Shown here: in pieces, positions 1-6,676 of the stretch
How the letters are laid out: each line of letters opens with the position of its first letter
Position numbering within the stretch: position 1 is the first letter of the stretch
NCBI GenBank assembly: GCA_000432175.1
Contig: HF989376.1
Location: forward strand, 1 to 14,998
Reading direction: 5' to 3'
Source: Eubacterium sp. CAG:786
GTDB lineage: Bacteria; Bacillota; Clostridia; Oscillospirales; Ruminococcaceae
DNA length: 14,998 bases
Made by a program: the position numbers and the translations under genes
Notes under the pieces: generated by a model
What the model saw: only the letters and a program-made list of their open reading frames with translations
Told to the model about the DNA's origin: nothing
The model's database searches: none

Positions 1-1
1 C

Positions 2-1177
2 TACCTCGACGTTATGACGGGTGGTTCGCTCGGAAAGGGAACTCTGCTGGCGATGTCGATCACGCCTTACATCAACGCGTCGATCATCATTCAGCTGCTG
101 GCTGTCGCTATCCCTCCTCTGGAGAAGCTCCAGAAAGAGGGCGAGCAGGGCAGAAAGAAGCTGAACACCATCACAAAGATAACATCGCTCGCTATAGCCG
201 TTCTCCAGGCGCTCGCTTTCTACTTCACTCTCAGAAACGGCACCGTCGGCGAGAACGACAAGCACATCGCGATACTCAAGTACGGCGATGTGTACGATAC
301 CACATCTGATATGTTCTCCATCGTGCTTGCTGCCATCGTTATCGTTGCCTGCTTCGTTGCCGGCGCGTCGATGATCATCTGGCTCGGCGACCGTATCAAT
401 GAAAAGGGTATCGGCAACGGTATCTCCATGATACTGTTCGCAGGTATCATCTCCGGCCTGCCCAAGGCTGTTAACTACTTCGTGACCATCGTAAGAGATG
501 AGCCCGCAAACATCGGCTTCGTGCTCCTCGCTATCATCATCTTCATCGCTATGGTGTGGTTCGTCATCATGATGACCAACGCCGAGAGAAGAATTCCGGT
601 GCAGTATGCCAAGCGCGTTGTCGGCAGAAAGATGTACGGCGGTCAGTCCACCCACATTCCGATCAAGGTCGCTATGTCCGGTGTTATGCCGATCATCTTC
701 GCAATGTCCCTGATGAGCCTTCCGCAGACGATCCTCTACTTCTTCCACATCACGGAACAGGACGAGGGCTTCTGGGGTGGATTCCTCAGAGTGTTCAACC
801 AGAGCACTCCGCTGTACGCAGTGATCTACTTCCTGCTCATCATCGCATTCAACTACTTCTATGTATCTATCCAGTACAATCCTGTTGAGATCGCAAACAA
901 CCTGAAGAAGAACAACGGCGCTATCCCCGGTTATCGTCCGGGCAAGCCCACTTCGGATTTCATCTACAACTCTCTCAACAAGATCACCCTGATCGGCGCT
1001 ATATTCCTCGGTATCGTGGCAATATTCCCGATCATTCTGGCGCTGTGCGTTCCCTCTCTCAGAGGTATCAGCATCGGCGGTACGACGATCCTCATCGTTG
1101 TCGGTGTTGCCCTTGAAACTGTAAGGACTCTCGAGAGCCAGATCATGATGCGTCATCACCCCGGCTTCCTTGATTAA
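2..1177 (+). CDS. secY: Preprotein translocase subunit SecY (5' end outside window)
   Basis: Central channel subunit of the SecYEG translocon in the cytoplasmic membrane. The reading frame is open from the first base, and the residues before the first internal Met (YLDV) fit the family, so the true start lies upstream. 391 residues are visible of a usual ~430-440; roughly the first 40-50 are missing. Seen: the plug/TM2 region (GGSLGKGTLLAMSITPYINA, Ser/Thr and Ala rich), several long hydrophobic segments, the cytoplasmic loop with ERRIPVQYAKR, the C5 loop with IPGYRPG (containing the conserved Arg that serves SecA/ribosome docking in the family), and the usual C-terminal tail ending LESQIMMRHHPGFLD. 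It is followed by adk after 71 bp, the standard order at the end of the spc operon. The identification is very secure. Confidence 0.98.
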   Translation, partial: YLDVMTGGSLGKGTLLAMSITPYINASIIIQLLAVAIPPLEKLQKEGEQGRKKLNTITKITSLAIAVLQALAFYFTLRNGTVGENDKHIAILKYGDVYDTTSDMFSIVLAAIVIVACFVAGASMIIWLGDRINEKGIGNGISMILFAGIISGLPKAVNYFVTIVRDEPANIGFVLLAIIIFIAMVWFVIMMTNAERRIPVQYAKRVVGRKMYGGQSTHIPIKVAMSGVMPIIFAMSLMSLPQTILYFFHITEQDEGFWGGFLRVFNQSTPLYAVIYFLLIIAFNYFYVSIQYNPVEIANNLKKNNGAIPGYRPGKPTSDFIYNSLNKITLIGAIFLGIVAIFPIILALCVPSLRGISIGGTTILIVVGVALETVRTLESQIMMRHHPGFLD

Positions 1178-1180
1178 TTT

Positions 1181-1215
1181 ACCCAGCTTCCCCGGGCAAC
1201 CGGGGAGGCGCGGGT
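1181..1215 (+). other. Intercistronic hairpin with GCAA tetraloop, secY-adk
   Basis: Bases 1186-1195 pair with 1200-1209 (ten pairs including one G-U) around a GCAA (GNRA-type) loop at 1196-1199. An outer ACCC/GGGT helix (1181-1184 with 1212-1215) continues the stem across a small internal loop. No T-run follows, so it is not a standard intrinsic terminator. It starts four bases after the secY stop. Possible roles, all inferred, are a processing or 3'-end stability signal for the secY part of the message, or a weak attenuator. Confidence 0.6.
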
Positions 1216-1248
1216 GTTACTAAGGCATAATGCGAACAGGAGATCATA

Positions 1249-1881
1249 ATGAATCTGATTTTTTTAGGCGCTCCCGGCGCAGGTAAGGGTACTCAGGCTG
1301 AGGTAGTCTGCAAGGAACTGAATATCCCCGCAATCTCCACAGGCAACATGCTGCGCGAGGCTGTCAAGAACGGCACTCCCGCCGGTCTTGCTGCCAAGGC
1401 GTACATGGACAGGGGCGACCTTGTTCCTGACGAGGTGGTGATCGGTATCCTCAAGGACAGAATAGCAGAGGACGACGCAAAGAACGGCTTCATTCTCGAC
1501 GGCTTCCCCAGAACTGTTGCACAGGCTGAGGCGCTGGAGAAGATGGGCGTGAATATCGACAAGGTCGTTGAGATCCACGTTGCCGACGAAGCTATCACAG
1601 CAAGAATGTCCGGCAGACGCGTTTGCGAGAAGTGCGGAAATTCTTATCACATCGAATACAAGCCCACTAAGGTCGAGGGGATCTGCGACGCATGCGGAGG
1701 AAAGGTCGTTCAGAGAGTTGACGACAAGCCCGAGACCGTTATCAGCCGCCTCAAGACCTACCACGAAAAGACAGCTCCCCTCAAGGATTTCTATGCCGCA
1801 AAGGGCAAGCTCGTCACCGTAGAGGGTCAGGACGAGATCGCTGAGACCTCCAAGCTGACGCTGGCTGCGATAAAGGGCTGA
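1249..1881 (+). CDS. adk: Adenylate kinase, zinc-LID type
   Basis: Cytosolic enzyme interconverting AMP + ATP with 2 ADP. 210 aa, close to the 214-217 usual for the long bacterial form. Seen: the P-loop GAPGAGKGT at residues 7-15, the AMP-binding region with STGNMLRE (30-37), GFILDGFPRT (80-89), and a LID domain with four cysteines (C126, C129, C146, C149) in two CxxC pairs, the structural zinc site typical of Gram-positive enzymes. The start is the ATG with AGGAGA (1238-1243) five bases upstream. It lies between secY and map, the usual Firmicutes arrangement, and is presumably co-transcribed with them. Confidence 0.98.
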   Translation: MNLIFLGAPGAGKGTQAEVVCKELNIPAISTGNMLREAVKNGTPAGLAAKAYMDRGDLVPDEVVIGILKDRIAEDDAKNGFILDGFPRTVAQAEALEKMGVNIDKVVEIHVADEAITARMSGRRVCEKCGNSYHIEYKPTKVEGICDACGGKVVQRVDDKPETVISRLKTYHEKTAPLKDFYAAKGKLVTVEGQDEIAETSKLTLAAIKG

Positions 1882-1907
1882 TCTCAGACAGAAAAGCGTG
1901 ACAAACA

Positions 1908-2663
1908 ATGATAACAATAAAAAATCCAACAGAGCTTAAAGGTATGCTCAAAGCCGGTGAACTCGCAGCGCAGGCGCTCGAACTCGCAGGCAGGAACGCT
2001 GTTCCAGGCATCTCAACATGGGAGCTGGACAGAATCGTAAATGATTACGTTGTGTCTCATGGCGGCTCATCGCCGTGCAAGGGCTATTGCGGATTTCCGG
2101 GGCATAACTGCTTCTCTATAAACGAGCAGCTTATCCACGGTATTCCCTCCAAGAAGGTGATCCTGAAAGAGGGAGATATCATTTCCTGTGATATCGTTGC
2201 TGAGCTCAACGGTTTCATGGGCGACAACACCAAGACCTTCAGGGTCGGCAAGGTCAGCGAGGCTGCGGAGAAGATCCTCAAAGTCACCGAAGACGCCATG
2301 TTCAAGGGCATTGAACAGGCTGTGGCCGGCAACAGGATCGGAGATATCTCCAACGCTATACAGACCCACGTCGAGTCCAATGGTTTCCAGGTTTGCCGTA
2401 AGTATATCGGTCACGGTATCGGACGTGAAATGCACGAGGACCCCGAGGTGCCGAACTTCGGAAGGCCGGGCAGAGGTCCGAGGCTCTGCAAGGGCATGAC
2501 GATCGCCATCGAGCCGATGGTGAACACGAATTCCCCCGAGAACCTCACCCTCAGGGACGGCTGGACGGTAGTCACCACCGACGGAAGCCTCAGCTGCCAC
2601 TTCGAAAACACTGTTGCAATAACCGACGGCGAGCCGATCATTCTCACAAGACCGGAACACTGA
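1908..2663 (+). CDS. map: Methionine aminopeptidase type I
   Basis: Removes the N-terminal Met from nascent proteins in the cytosol; a two-metal enzyme of the M24 family. 251 aa, normal for type Ia. The metal ligands are all visible in family context: D95 (in CDIV), D106 (GDNTKTF), H169 (GHGIG), E202 (IEPM) and E233 (HFENTV); H78 in LIHGIP is the conserved active-site histidine. The gene starts 26 bp after the adk stop. The ATG has no good Shine-Dalgarno match in the preceding 20 bases (AAAAGCG only), so translation may depend on coupling to adk. No in-frame alternative start fits better. Confidence 0.97.
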   Translation: MITIKNPTELKGMLKAGELAAQALELAGRNAVPGISTWELDRIVNDYVVSHGGSSPCKGYCGFPGHNCFSINEQLIHGIPSKKVILKEGDIISCDIVAELNGFMGDNTKTFRVGKVSEAAEKILKVTEDAMFKGIEQAVAGNRIGDISNAIQTHVESNGFQVCRKYIGHGIGREMHEDPEVPNFGRPGRGPRLCKGMTIAIEPMVNTNSPENLTLRDGWTVVTTDGSLSCHFENTVAITDGEPIILTRPEH

Positions 2664-2665
2664 TA

Positions 2666-2923
2666 ATGGATATTACAGCAGGCATGATCATAATAAGCAC
2701 CGCGGGGCATGACAAGGGGCAGCTGCTTCTGGTCACGGGTGCTGACGGCAGGTTCGTTTACCTCGCCGACGGAAAAGAGCGCAGGCTCGCTGCCCCGAAG
2801 AAAAAGAACCTGAAACATGTCCGTCCCACGGCAGAGTTCATCGACCCTGCGACCGCGACGGATAAGAGGCTGAGGACCGCACTCCGCGGACTGAGCCAGA
2901 GCATCGCCGAGGAGAGTGAATAG
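2666..2923 (+). CDS. Small KOW-domain RNA-binding protein (L14e/L6e/L27e-like)
   Basis: 85 aa. The N-terminal half (about residues 4-42, GMIIISTAGHDKGQ then VYLADGKERRL) has the beta-rich KOW pattern seen in the COG2163-type ribosomal L14e-like proteins that many clostridia encode between map and infA. It is followed by a very basic stretch (APKKKNLKHVRPT) and an alpha-helical, charged C-terminus. The start is two bases after the map stop, and the last codons contain the infA Shine-Dalgarno sequence, so the gene is embedded in the operon. An RNA- or ribosome-related role is inferred from the domain and position; the specific partner is not known to me. Confidence 0.85.
   Translation: MDITAGMIIISTAGHDKGQLLLVTGADGRFVYLADGKERRLAAPKKKNLKHVRPTAEFIDPATATDKRLRTALRGLSQSIAEESE
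2909..2916 (+). promoter_or_regulatory. Shine-Dalgarno that fixes the infA TTG start
   Basis: GAGGAGAG lies inside the last codons of the KOW gene. Eight bases separate it from the TTG at 2925. An upstream in-frame GTG (2916) overlaps this sequence and so could not use it, which decides the start in favour of TTG. Confidence 0.75.
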
Positions 2924-2924
2924 C

Positions 2925-3143
2925 TTGTCTAAAGAAGATGTATTAGAAGTTGAGGGCGTTATTCTGGAAGCACTGCCCAACGCACAGTTCAAGGTAGAGC
3001 TTTCAAACGGTCATAAGATTTTGGCACACATCAGCGGCAAGCTGAGAATGAACTTCATTCGCATACTGCCCGGTGACAAAGTGACCGTTGAAATGTCGCC
3101 TTACGACCTGACAAAAGGCAGGATCACATGGCGCGCCAAGTGA
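2925..3143 (+). CDS. infA: Translation initiation factor IF-1 (TTG start)
   Basis: 72 aa OB-fold protein that binds the A site of the 30S subunit during initiation. The sequence from SKEDVLEVEGVILEALPNAQFKVELSNGH through LRMNFIRILPGDKVTVEMSPYDLTKGRITWR is canonical. The frame could be extended upstream to a GTG, giving three extra residues (MNS), but the family begins MSKED and is 72 aa long, and the ribosome binding site is correctly placed only for the TTG. The start follows the KOW-gene stop codon by one base, so the two are very likely translationally coupled. Initiation-factor genes with non-AUG starts are known for infC; whether TTG here serves similar feedback is speculation. Confidence 0.96.
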   Translation: MSKEDVLEVEGVILEALPNAQFKVELSNGHKILAHISGKLRMNFIRILPGDKVTVEMSPYDLTKGRITWRAK

Positions 3144-3181
3144 TCCAGGCAGAGTAAACTATCCTAAAGGAGGGTATTTCA

Positions 3182-3295
3182 ATGAAAGTTAGACCTTCAG
3201 TTAAGCCCATGTGCGACAAGTGCAAGGTAATCAAGCGCAAGGGTAAAGTTATGGTTATCTGTGTTGAACCGAAGCACAAGCAGAGACAGGGCTGA
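3182..3295 (+). CDS. rpmJ: 50S ribosomal protein L36 (bL36)
   Basis: 37 codons plus TGA, encoding MKVRPSVKPMCDKCKVIKRK and ending KHKQRQG. It is the full family length. The zinc ligands C11, C14, C27 and H32 are all present, making this the zinc-containing (C+) form. A strong AAAGGAGGG (3166-3174) precedes the ATG by seven bases. Its place between infA and rpsM is the standard one. Confidence 0.97.
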   Translation: MKVRPSVKPMCDKCKVIKRKGKVMVICVEPKHKQRQG

Positions 3296-3329
3296 TAAGC
3301 TCTGATCCTATCTTAGAGGAGGAAAAAGT

Positions 3330-3698
3330 ATGGCAAGAATTGCTGGTGTAGACCTGCCCAAGGAAAAGCGTGTAGAGATAGGCCTGACCTATGTTTACGG
3401 CATCGGCAGAAAGTCTGCAAATGATATTCTGGCTAAGGCCGGTGTAAATCCTGACACCCGCGTCAAGGACCTCACCGACGAGGAAGAAGCAAAGATCCGT
3501 GAAGTTATCGACCACGGCTACATCGTAGAGGGCGACCTGAGAAGAACTGTTGCTCTCAACATCAAGCGCCTGGTTGAGATCAACTGCTTCCGTGGCACAC
3601 GTCATCGCAAGGGTCTTCCCTGCCGTGGTCAGAGAACCAAGACCAACGCTAGAACTCGCAAGGGTCCCAAGAAGACTATTGCTAACAAGAAGAAGTAA
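3330..3698 (+). CDS. rpsM: 30S ribosomal protein S13 (uS13)
   Basis: 122 aa, a normal length. The N-terminal MARIAGVDLPKEKRVEIGLTYVYGIG, the middle helix-two-turn-helix region and the basic C-terminal tail GTRHRKGLPCRGQRTKTNARTRKGPKKT are canonical. The protein sits in the 30S head, contacting S19 and the P-site tRNA. AGAGGAGG (3315-3322) lies seven bases before the ATG. It is the first gene of the classic alpha block (rpsM-rpsK-rpsD-rpoA-rplQ). Confidence 0.98.
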   Translation: MARIAGVDLPKEKRVEIGLTYVYGIGRKSANDILAKAGVNPDTRVKDLTDEEEAKIREVIDHGYIVEGDLRRTVALNIKRLVEINCFRGTRHRKGLPCRGQRTKTNARTRKGPKKTIANKKK

Positions 3699-3719
3699 TC
3701 ACAGAAAGGTGGTATAATA

Positions 3720-4118
3720 ATGGCAGCAACCAAGGGCAAGCAGGTTGTACGCAGACGCCGTGAGCGCAAGAACGTTGAGAACGGTGCAGCTCATATCCAG
3801 TCTACATTCAACAACACAATCGTTACTATTACCGACCTTCAGGGCAACGCTCTTTCATGGGCAAGCGCAGGTGGACTCGGCTTCAGAGGCTCCAGAAAGT
3901 CCACTCCTTTCGCAGCTCAGACAGCAGCAGATGTTGCAGCTAAGGCAGCTATGGAACACGGTCTCAAGACTGTCGAGGTTTTCGTTAAGGGCCCCGGCGC
4001 AGGTCGTGAGGCAGCTATAAGAGCTCTCCAGGCAGCAGGCCTCGAGGTCAAGCTCATCAAGGACGTTACTCCTATCCCCCACAACGGATGCCGTCCCCCC
4101 AAGAGAAGACGTGTTTGA
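3720..4118 (+). CDS. rpsK: 30S ribosomal protein S11 (uS11)
   Basis: 132 aa, the usual length. Seen: the basic N-terminus (VVRRRRERKNVENGAAHIQS), STFNNTIVTITD, GGLGFRGSRKSTPFAAQ, KGPGAGREAAIRAL and the invariant C-terminal HNGCRPPKRRRV. It forms part of the 30S platform near the mRNA exit. AAAGGTGG (3705-3712) precedes the start, a G-U variant of the ribosome binding site. 21 bp separate it from rpsM; a longer 96-bp structured spacer follows. Confidence 0.98.
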   Translation: MAATKGKQVVRRRRERKNVENGAAHIQSTFNNTIVTITDLQGNALSWASAGGLGFRGSRKSTPFAAQTAADVAAKAAMEHGLKTVEVFVKGPGAGREAAIRALQAAGLEVKLIKDVTPIPHNGCRPPKRRRV

Positions 4119-4122
4119 TCAC

Positions 4123-4183
4123 TGAACAGAACCGAGCTGTTCGTTTACTCGGCGTCGGCATAGCAGTTTTCCCGCAAAGCCGA
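4123..4183 (+). promoter_or_regulatory. Structured leader upstream of rpsD with possible H-type pseudoknot
   Basis: Stem 1 is GAACAG (4124-4129) with CTGTTC (4137-4142), with a T-G pair possible at 4123/4143. Its loop contains CCGAG (4132-4136), complementary to CTCGG (4148-4152). Stem 2 would form with a 2-nt first loop, no base between the stems, and a 5-nt last loop (4143-4147), which suits an H-type pseudoknot; otherwise the two stems are mutually exclusive. A third possible helix is TCGGC (4155-4159) with GCCGA (4179-4183). S4 is known to repress its own operon through structured mRNA in E. coli and B. subtilis, so an S4 target is a reasonable inference, not shown. Confidence 0.45.
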
Positions 4184-4214
4184 TATTACTATTGAATAAC
4201 GGAGGAATTTTACA

Positions 4215-4811
4215 ATGGCAGTTAATCGTGACCCGATTTTAAAGAGATGCAGAGCTCTGGATCTCAGCCCCGCAGTTCTGGGCTATGACAAGAAGTCCAA
4301 CAGAAACCCCAACGGAAACAAGAGAAAGAAAGAGTCTGAGTACGCTTCCCAGCTCAAGGAGAAGCAGAAGCTCAAGTTCATCTACGGCGTCCTCGAGAAG
4401 CAGTTCTACCACTACTACGAACTCGCTACCAAGGAAGAGGGTATCGCCGGTGAGAACCTCCTCAAGCTCCTCGAATCCAGACTTGACAACGTTGTTTTCA
4501 GAATGGGTATGGCCTGCACAAGACGTGAAGCACGTCAGCTCGTTTCTCACGGTCATTTCTGTGTGAACGGCAAGAGAGTCGATATCCCCTCCTACAGAGT
4601 TAAGGTTGGCGACGTTATCTCCCTGCACGAGAACAGCAAGAAGAGCAAGAAGTTTGAGCAGATCGCCGAAGTTGCCGGCGGCAGGATCACCCCCCTCTGG
4701 CTCGAAGTTAATAAGGAAGCAGGCACAGCTAAGGTACTCCGTGCGTTCCAGCGTGAAGAGCTTGACTACGATATCGCTGAACACTTAATTATCGAGCTGT
4801 ATTCTAAATAA
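4215..4811 (+). CDS. rpsD: 30S ribosomal protein S4 (uS4), zinc-less form
   Basis: 198 aa primary 16S rRNA-binding protein that starts 30S body assembly. The N-terminus MAVNRDPILKRCRALDLSPAVLG has a single Cys, so the four-cysteine zinc site of the C+ paralogue is absent, as is common in clostridia. It is followed by KQKLKFIYGVLEKQFYHYYE, the S4 RNA-binding core LLKLLESRLDNVVFRMG, ARQLVSHGHFCVNGKRVDIPSYRVKVGD, and a C-terminal region ending EHLIIELYSK. GGAGG (4201-4205) lies nine bases before the ATG. The preceding 96 bp are structured (separate entry), and 192 bp without a gene separate it from rpoA. Confidence 0.98.
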   Translation: MAVNRDPILKRCRALDLSPAVLGYDKKSNRNPNGNKRKKESEYASQLKEKQKLKFIYGVLEKQFYHYYELATKEEGIAGENLLKLLESRLDNVVFRMGMACTRREARQLVSHGHFCVNGKRVDIPSYRVKVGDVISLHENSKKSKKFEQIAEVAGGRITPLWLEVNKEAGTAKVLRAFQREELDYDIAEHLIIELYSK

Positions 4812-5003
4812 TAGCATAGAAGCATACAGATATTTAGTGCAGTTATTTTTAATTCATAGTCTGCAAAGGCTGACTAACAGCCTGAAACTGTGCCAATGCT
4901 ATACATATAGCTGCGGCACGGGCAGAGTGTGATTTAAAATTAACAGCGAATATGGCAATAAGCACAGGATAATTAACAGACGAGAACTTGTGGAGGGTAC
5001 CAA
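4812..5003 (+). promoter_or_regulatory. Long structured spacer rpsD-rpoA
   Basis: This is the longest gap in the ribosomal part and holds no gene. Two hairpins stand side by side. The first is AGGCTG/CAGCCT (4867-4872 with 4878-4883, loop ACTAA). The second is a longer helix, CTGTGCC (4888-4894) with GGCACGG (4915-4921), then a 3x3 internal loop, then GCTAT/ATAGC (4898-4902 with 4907-4911) capped by ACAT. There is no T-run after either. A direct repeat AATTAACAG follows (4938-4946 and 4971-4979). I found no convincing sigma-A promoter. The role is unknown; candidates are a control element, a processing site or an internal start. Confidence 0.5.
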
Positions 5004-5963
5004 ATGCTTGAAAAAATCGAAAAGCTCAATATCGAAACCTCAAAATTACGCTCAGACGGAACTTATGGAATGTTTGTTCTCGAACCGCTTCAGAGCGGAT
5101 ATGGCAACACACTCGGCAACAGCCTGAGAAGAGTGCTCCTCTCCTCCCTGCCCGGCGTGGCTGCTACTTCCGTTAAGATCGACGGCGTTCAGCATGAATT
5201 TTCCACCGTCCCCGGCGTTAAGGAGGACGTTACCGAGCTGATCCTCAACATCAAGGGACTCAGAGCTAAAATGTACGGCGAAGCGCCCAAGACGATCTAC
5301 ATCGAGGCAGAGGGCGAAGGCGAAGTCACCGCTGGCGATATCAAGACCGATTCTGAGGTCGAGATACTGGACCCCGGCATGCACATCGCTACCCTGAGCG
5401 CCGGTGCTAAGCTGTTCATGGATATCACGCTGGACAGAGGCAGGGGCTATGTTTCTGCTGAACTCAACAAAGAGCAGCTCCAGCCTGTTATTGGAGTTAT
5501 CCCGATTGACAGTATCTATACTCCTGTCCTGAAGTGCAATTACACTGTTGAAAATACCCGTGTTGGTCAGAGGACCGATTTCGAGAAGCTCATCATCGAG
5601 ATCTGGACTGATGGCACTATCTCCGCTAAGGAAGCTGTTTCCTATGCGGCTAAGATCCTCATCGAGCGCCTCAAGCTCTTCGCTGATCTCTCTGACGATT
5701 CAGAGCAGCCTGAGCTGATGGTCGAGAAGGAAGAGAACCGCAAGGATAAGCTGCTTGAGATGACTATTGAAGAACTCGAACTCTCCGTTCGTTCCTTCAA
5801 CTGCCTCAAGAGAGCTGGTATCAATACAGTAGACGACCTCATCAACAAGTCCCCTGAGGATATGATGAAGGTCAGAAACCTGGGTAAGAAGTCCTTCGAC
5901 GAGGTTAAGGCTAAGCTTAATTCTCTCGGGTTTGACCTCACACCCTCTGAAGAAAACAACTGA
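5004..5963 (+). CDS. rpoA: DNA-directed RNA polymerase alpha subunit
   Basis: 319 aa, a normal length. The N-terminal assembly domain (about 1-230) shows GNTLGNSLRRVLLSSLPGVA, GVQHEFSTVPGVKEDVTELI, and a dimer/assembly region through AKILIERLKLFADL. An acidic, charged linker (about 231-250) joins the C-terminal domain, which shows LSVRSFNCLKRAGI (R263 corresponds to the DNA-contacting R265 of E. coli), DDLINKSPEDMM and NLGKKSFDEVKAKL. GGAGGG (4992-4997) precedes the ATG by six bases. It lies between rpsD and rplQ as usual. Confidence 0.98.
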   Translation: MLEKIEKLNIETSKLRSDGTYGMFVLEPLQSGYGNTLGNSLRRVLLSSLPGVAATSVKIDGVQHEFSTVPGVKEDVTELILNIKGLRAKMYGEAPKTIYIEAEGEGEVTAGDIKTDSEVEILDPGMHIATLSAGAKLFMDITLDRGRGYVSAELNKEQLQPVIGVIPIDSIYTPVLKCNYTVENTRVGQRTDFEKLIIEIWTDGTISAKEAVSYAAKILIERLKLFADLSDDSEQPELMVEKEENRKDKLLEMTIEELELSVRSFNCLKRAGINTVDDLINKSPEDMMKVRNLGKKSFDEVKAKLNSLGFDLTPSEENN

Positions 5964-5966
5964 TAA

Positions 5967-5992
5967 CGGCGTAGTTCGCCAATATTACGCCG
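5967..5992 (+). other. Alternative hairpins between rpoA and rplQ
   Basis: CGGCGTA (5967-5973) is perfectly complementary to TACGCCG (5986-5992) with a 12-nt loop. A smaller competing stem, GGCG (5968-5971) with CGCC (5977-5980), uses the same left arm. The element starts four bases after the rpoA stop, ends 18 bases before the rplQ ribosome binding site and has no T-run. It could tune expression of the last gene; this is inference only. Confidence 0.35.
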
Positions 5993-6025
5993 ATAATACA
6001 TTCCTATCGAAAGGAGAATGGAAAT

Positions 6026-6367
6026 ATGCCGGGAACAAGAAAGCTGGGCAGACCCAGCGACCACAGAAAGGCAATGCTCAGAGGCATGGTTACATTCCTG
6101 CTGGAGAACGGTAAGATCGAGACTACCGTTACACGCGCTAAGGAAGTTCGCGCAGAGGCAGAAAAGATGATCACACTTGGCAAGGTTAACACACTGCACA
6201 CCAAGCGTCAGGTCCTCGCTTACGTTACTAAGGAAGATGTCGCTAAGAAGGTATTCGACGAGATCGCTCCCAAGTACGCTGACAAGAACGGTGGTTACAC
6301 CAGAATCTACAAGATCGGTCCGCGCCGCGGCGACGCAGCTGAGATGGCTATCATCGAGCTGGTTTGA
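6026..6367 (+). CDS. rplQ: 50S ribosomal protein L17 (bL17)
   Basis: 113 aa, the short L17 form usual in Firmicutes. MPGTRKLGRPSDHRKAMLRGMVTFLLENGKIETTVTRAKEVR is the invariant N-terminal half, and the C-terminus GGYTRIYKIGPRRGDAAEMAIIELV is complete. It lies near the polypeptide exit tunnel of the 50S subunit. AAGGAGAA (6011-6018) lies seven bases before the ATG. It is the last gene of the cluster and is followed after 15 bp by a strong terminator. Confidence 0.98.
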   Translation: MPGTRKLGRPSDHRKAMLRGMVTFLLENGKIETTVTRAKEVRAEAEKMITLGKVNTLHTKRQVLAYVTKEDVAKKVFDEIAPKYADKNGGYTRIYKIGPRRGDAAEMAIIELV

Positions 6368-6382
6368 TCTTTGCAGCAATAT

Positions 6383-6414
6383 CTCCCCTTCCGGTTTCCG
6401 GGAGGGGAGTTTTT
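6383..6414 (+). terminator. Intrinsic terminator of the ribosomal/alpha cluster
   Basis: A 12-bp stem (6383-6394 with 6398-6409, one G-U) closed by a TTT loop is followed directly by TTTTT (6410-6414). It is placed 15 bp after rplQ and pointed in the direction of transcription, so it fits the end of the operon. Confidence 0.92.
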
Positions 6415-6676
6415 GTATATGTGGAGATTCAGGAACGCGCTGAACAATGCAAGGCGTGACAATATCAGACACGTCCATGCTTGTTTGAATGGGGGCGATT
6501 TTGTTGTATTCTGCGTTCCTTAGCGGATTGCTGCGGGGTTCAGAGGCATCACGCGGTTACGCTGCGGGCGTCGTCAGAAAGGCGCATTTCGGCTTTATTT
6601 CAGGGGGGATATCAGAGCGGGGATAATTCCACTGTTGACCAGAACTGCTCTCTACATGCCTGGAACTGATATAAAT
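6415..6676. other. Gene-free spacer between convergent operons
   Basis: About 260 bp between the rplQ terminator and the secDF terminator. The only open frame of note (6481-6669, 62 codons, non-ATG start, Cys/Arg/Ser rich) resembles no family I know and lacks a ribosome binding site, so I do not call it. I see no repeat, promoter or RNA fold in this stretch that I would defend. Confidence 0.5.

Noticed and set aside
1264..1929. 221-codon minus-strand frame opposite adk
   Set aside because: It is a mirror of adk codons with low-complexity Leu/Ser composition, no ribosome binding site and no recognisable domain.
4934..4962. Internal promoter for rpoA (TTTAAA or TGTGAT with TATGGC / GATAAT)
   Set aside because: No pair of boxes has both acceptable sequence and 16-18 bp spacing.
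5642..6478. 278-codon minus-strand frame opposite rpoA/rplQ
   Set aside because: It runs through the terminator and two conserved genes, with a serine-rich low-complexity product.
6481..6669. 62-codon frame in the spacer after the ribosomal operon
   Set aside because: It has a non-ATG start, no ribosome binding site, a composition unlike the neighbours and no resemblance to a known small protein.
6667..6676. Plus-strand extended -10 look-alike TGATATAAAT
   Set aside because: It is the U-rich tail of the secDF terminator read on the other strand. It points straight into the hairpin, and no plus-strand gene follows.
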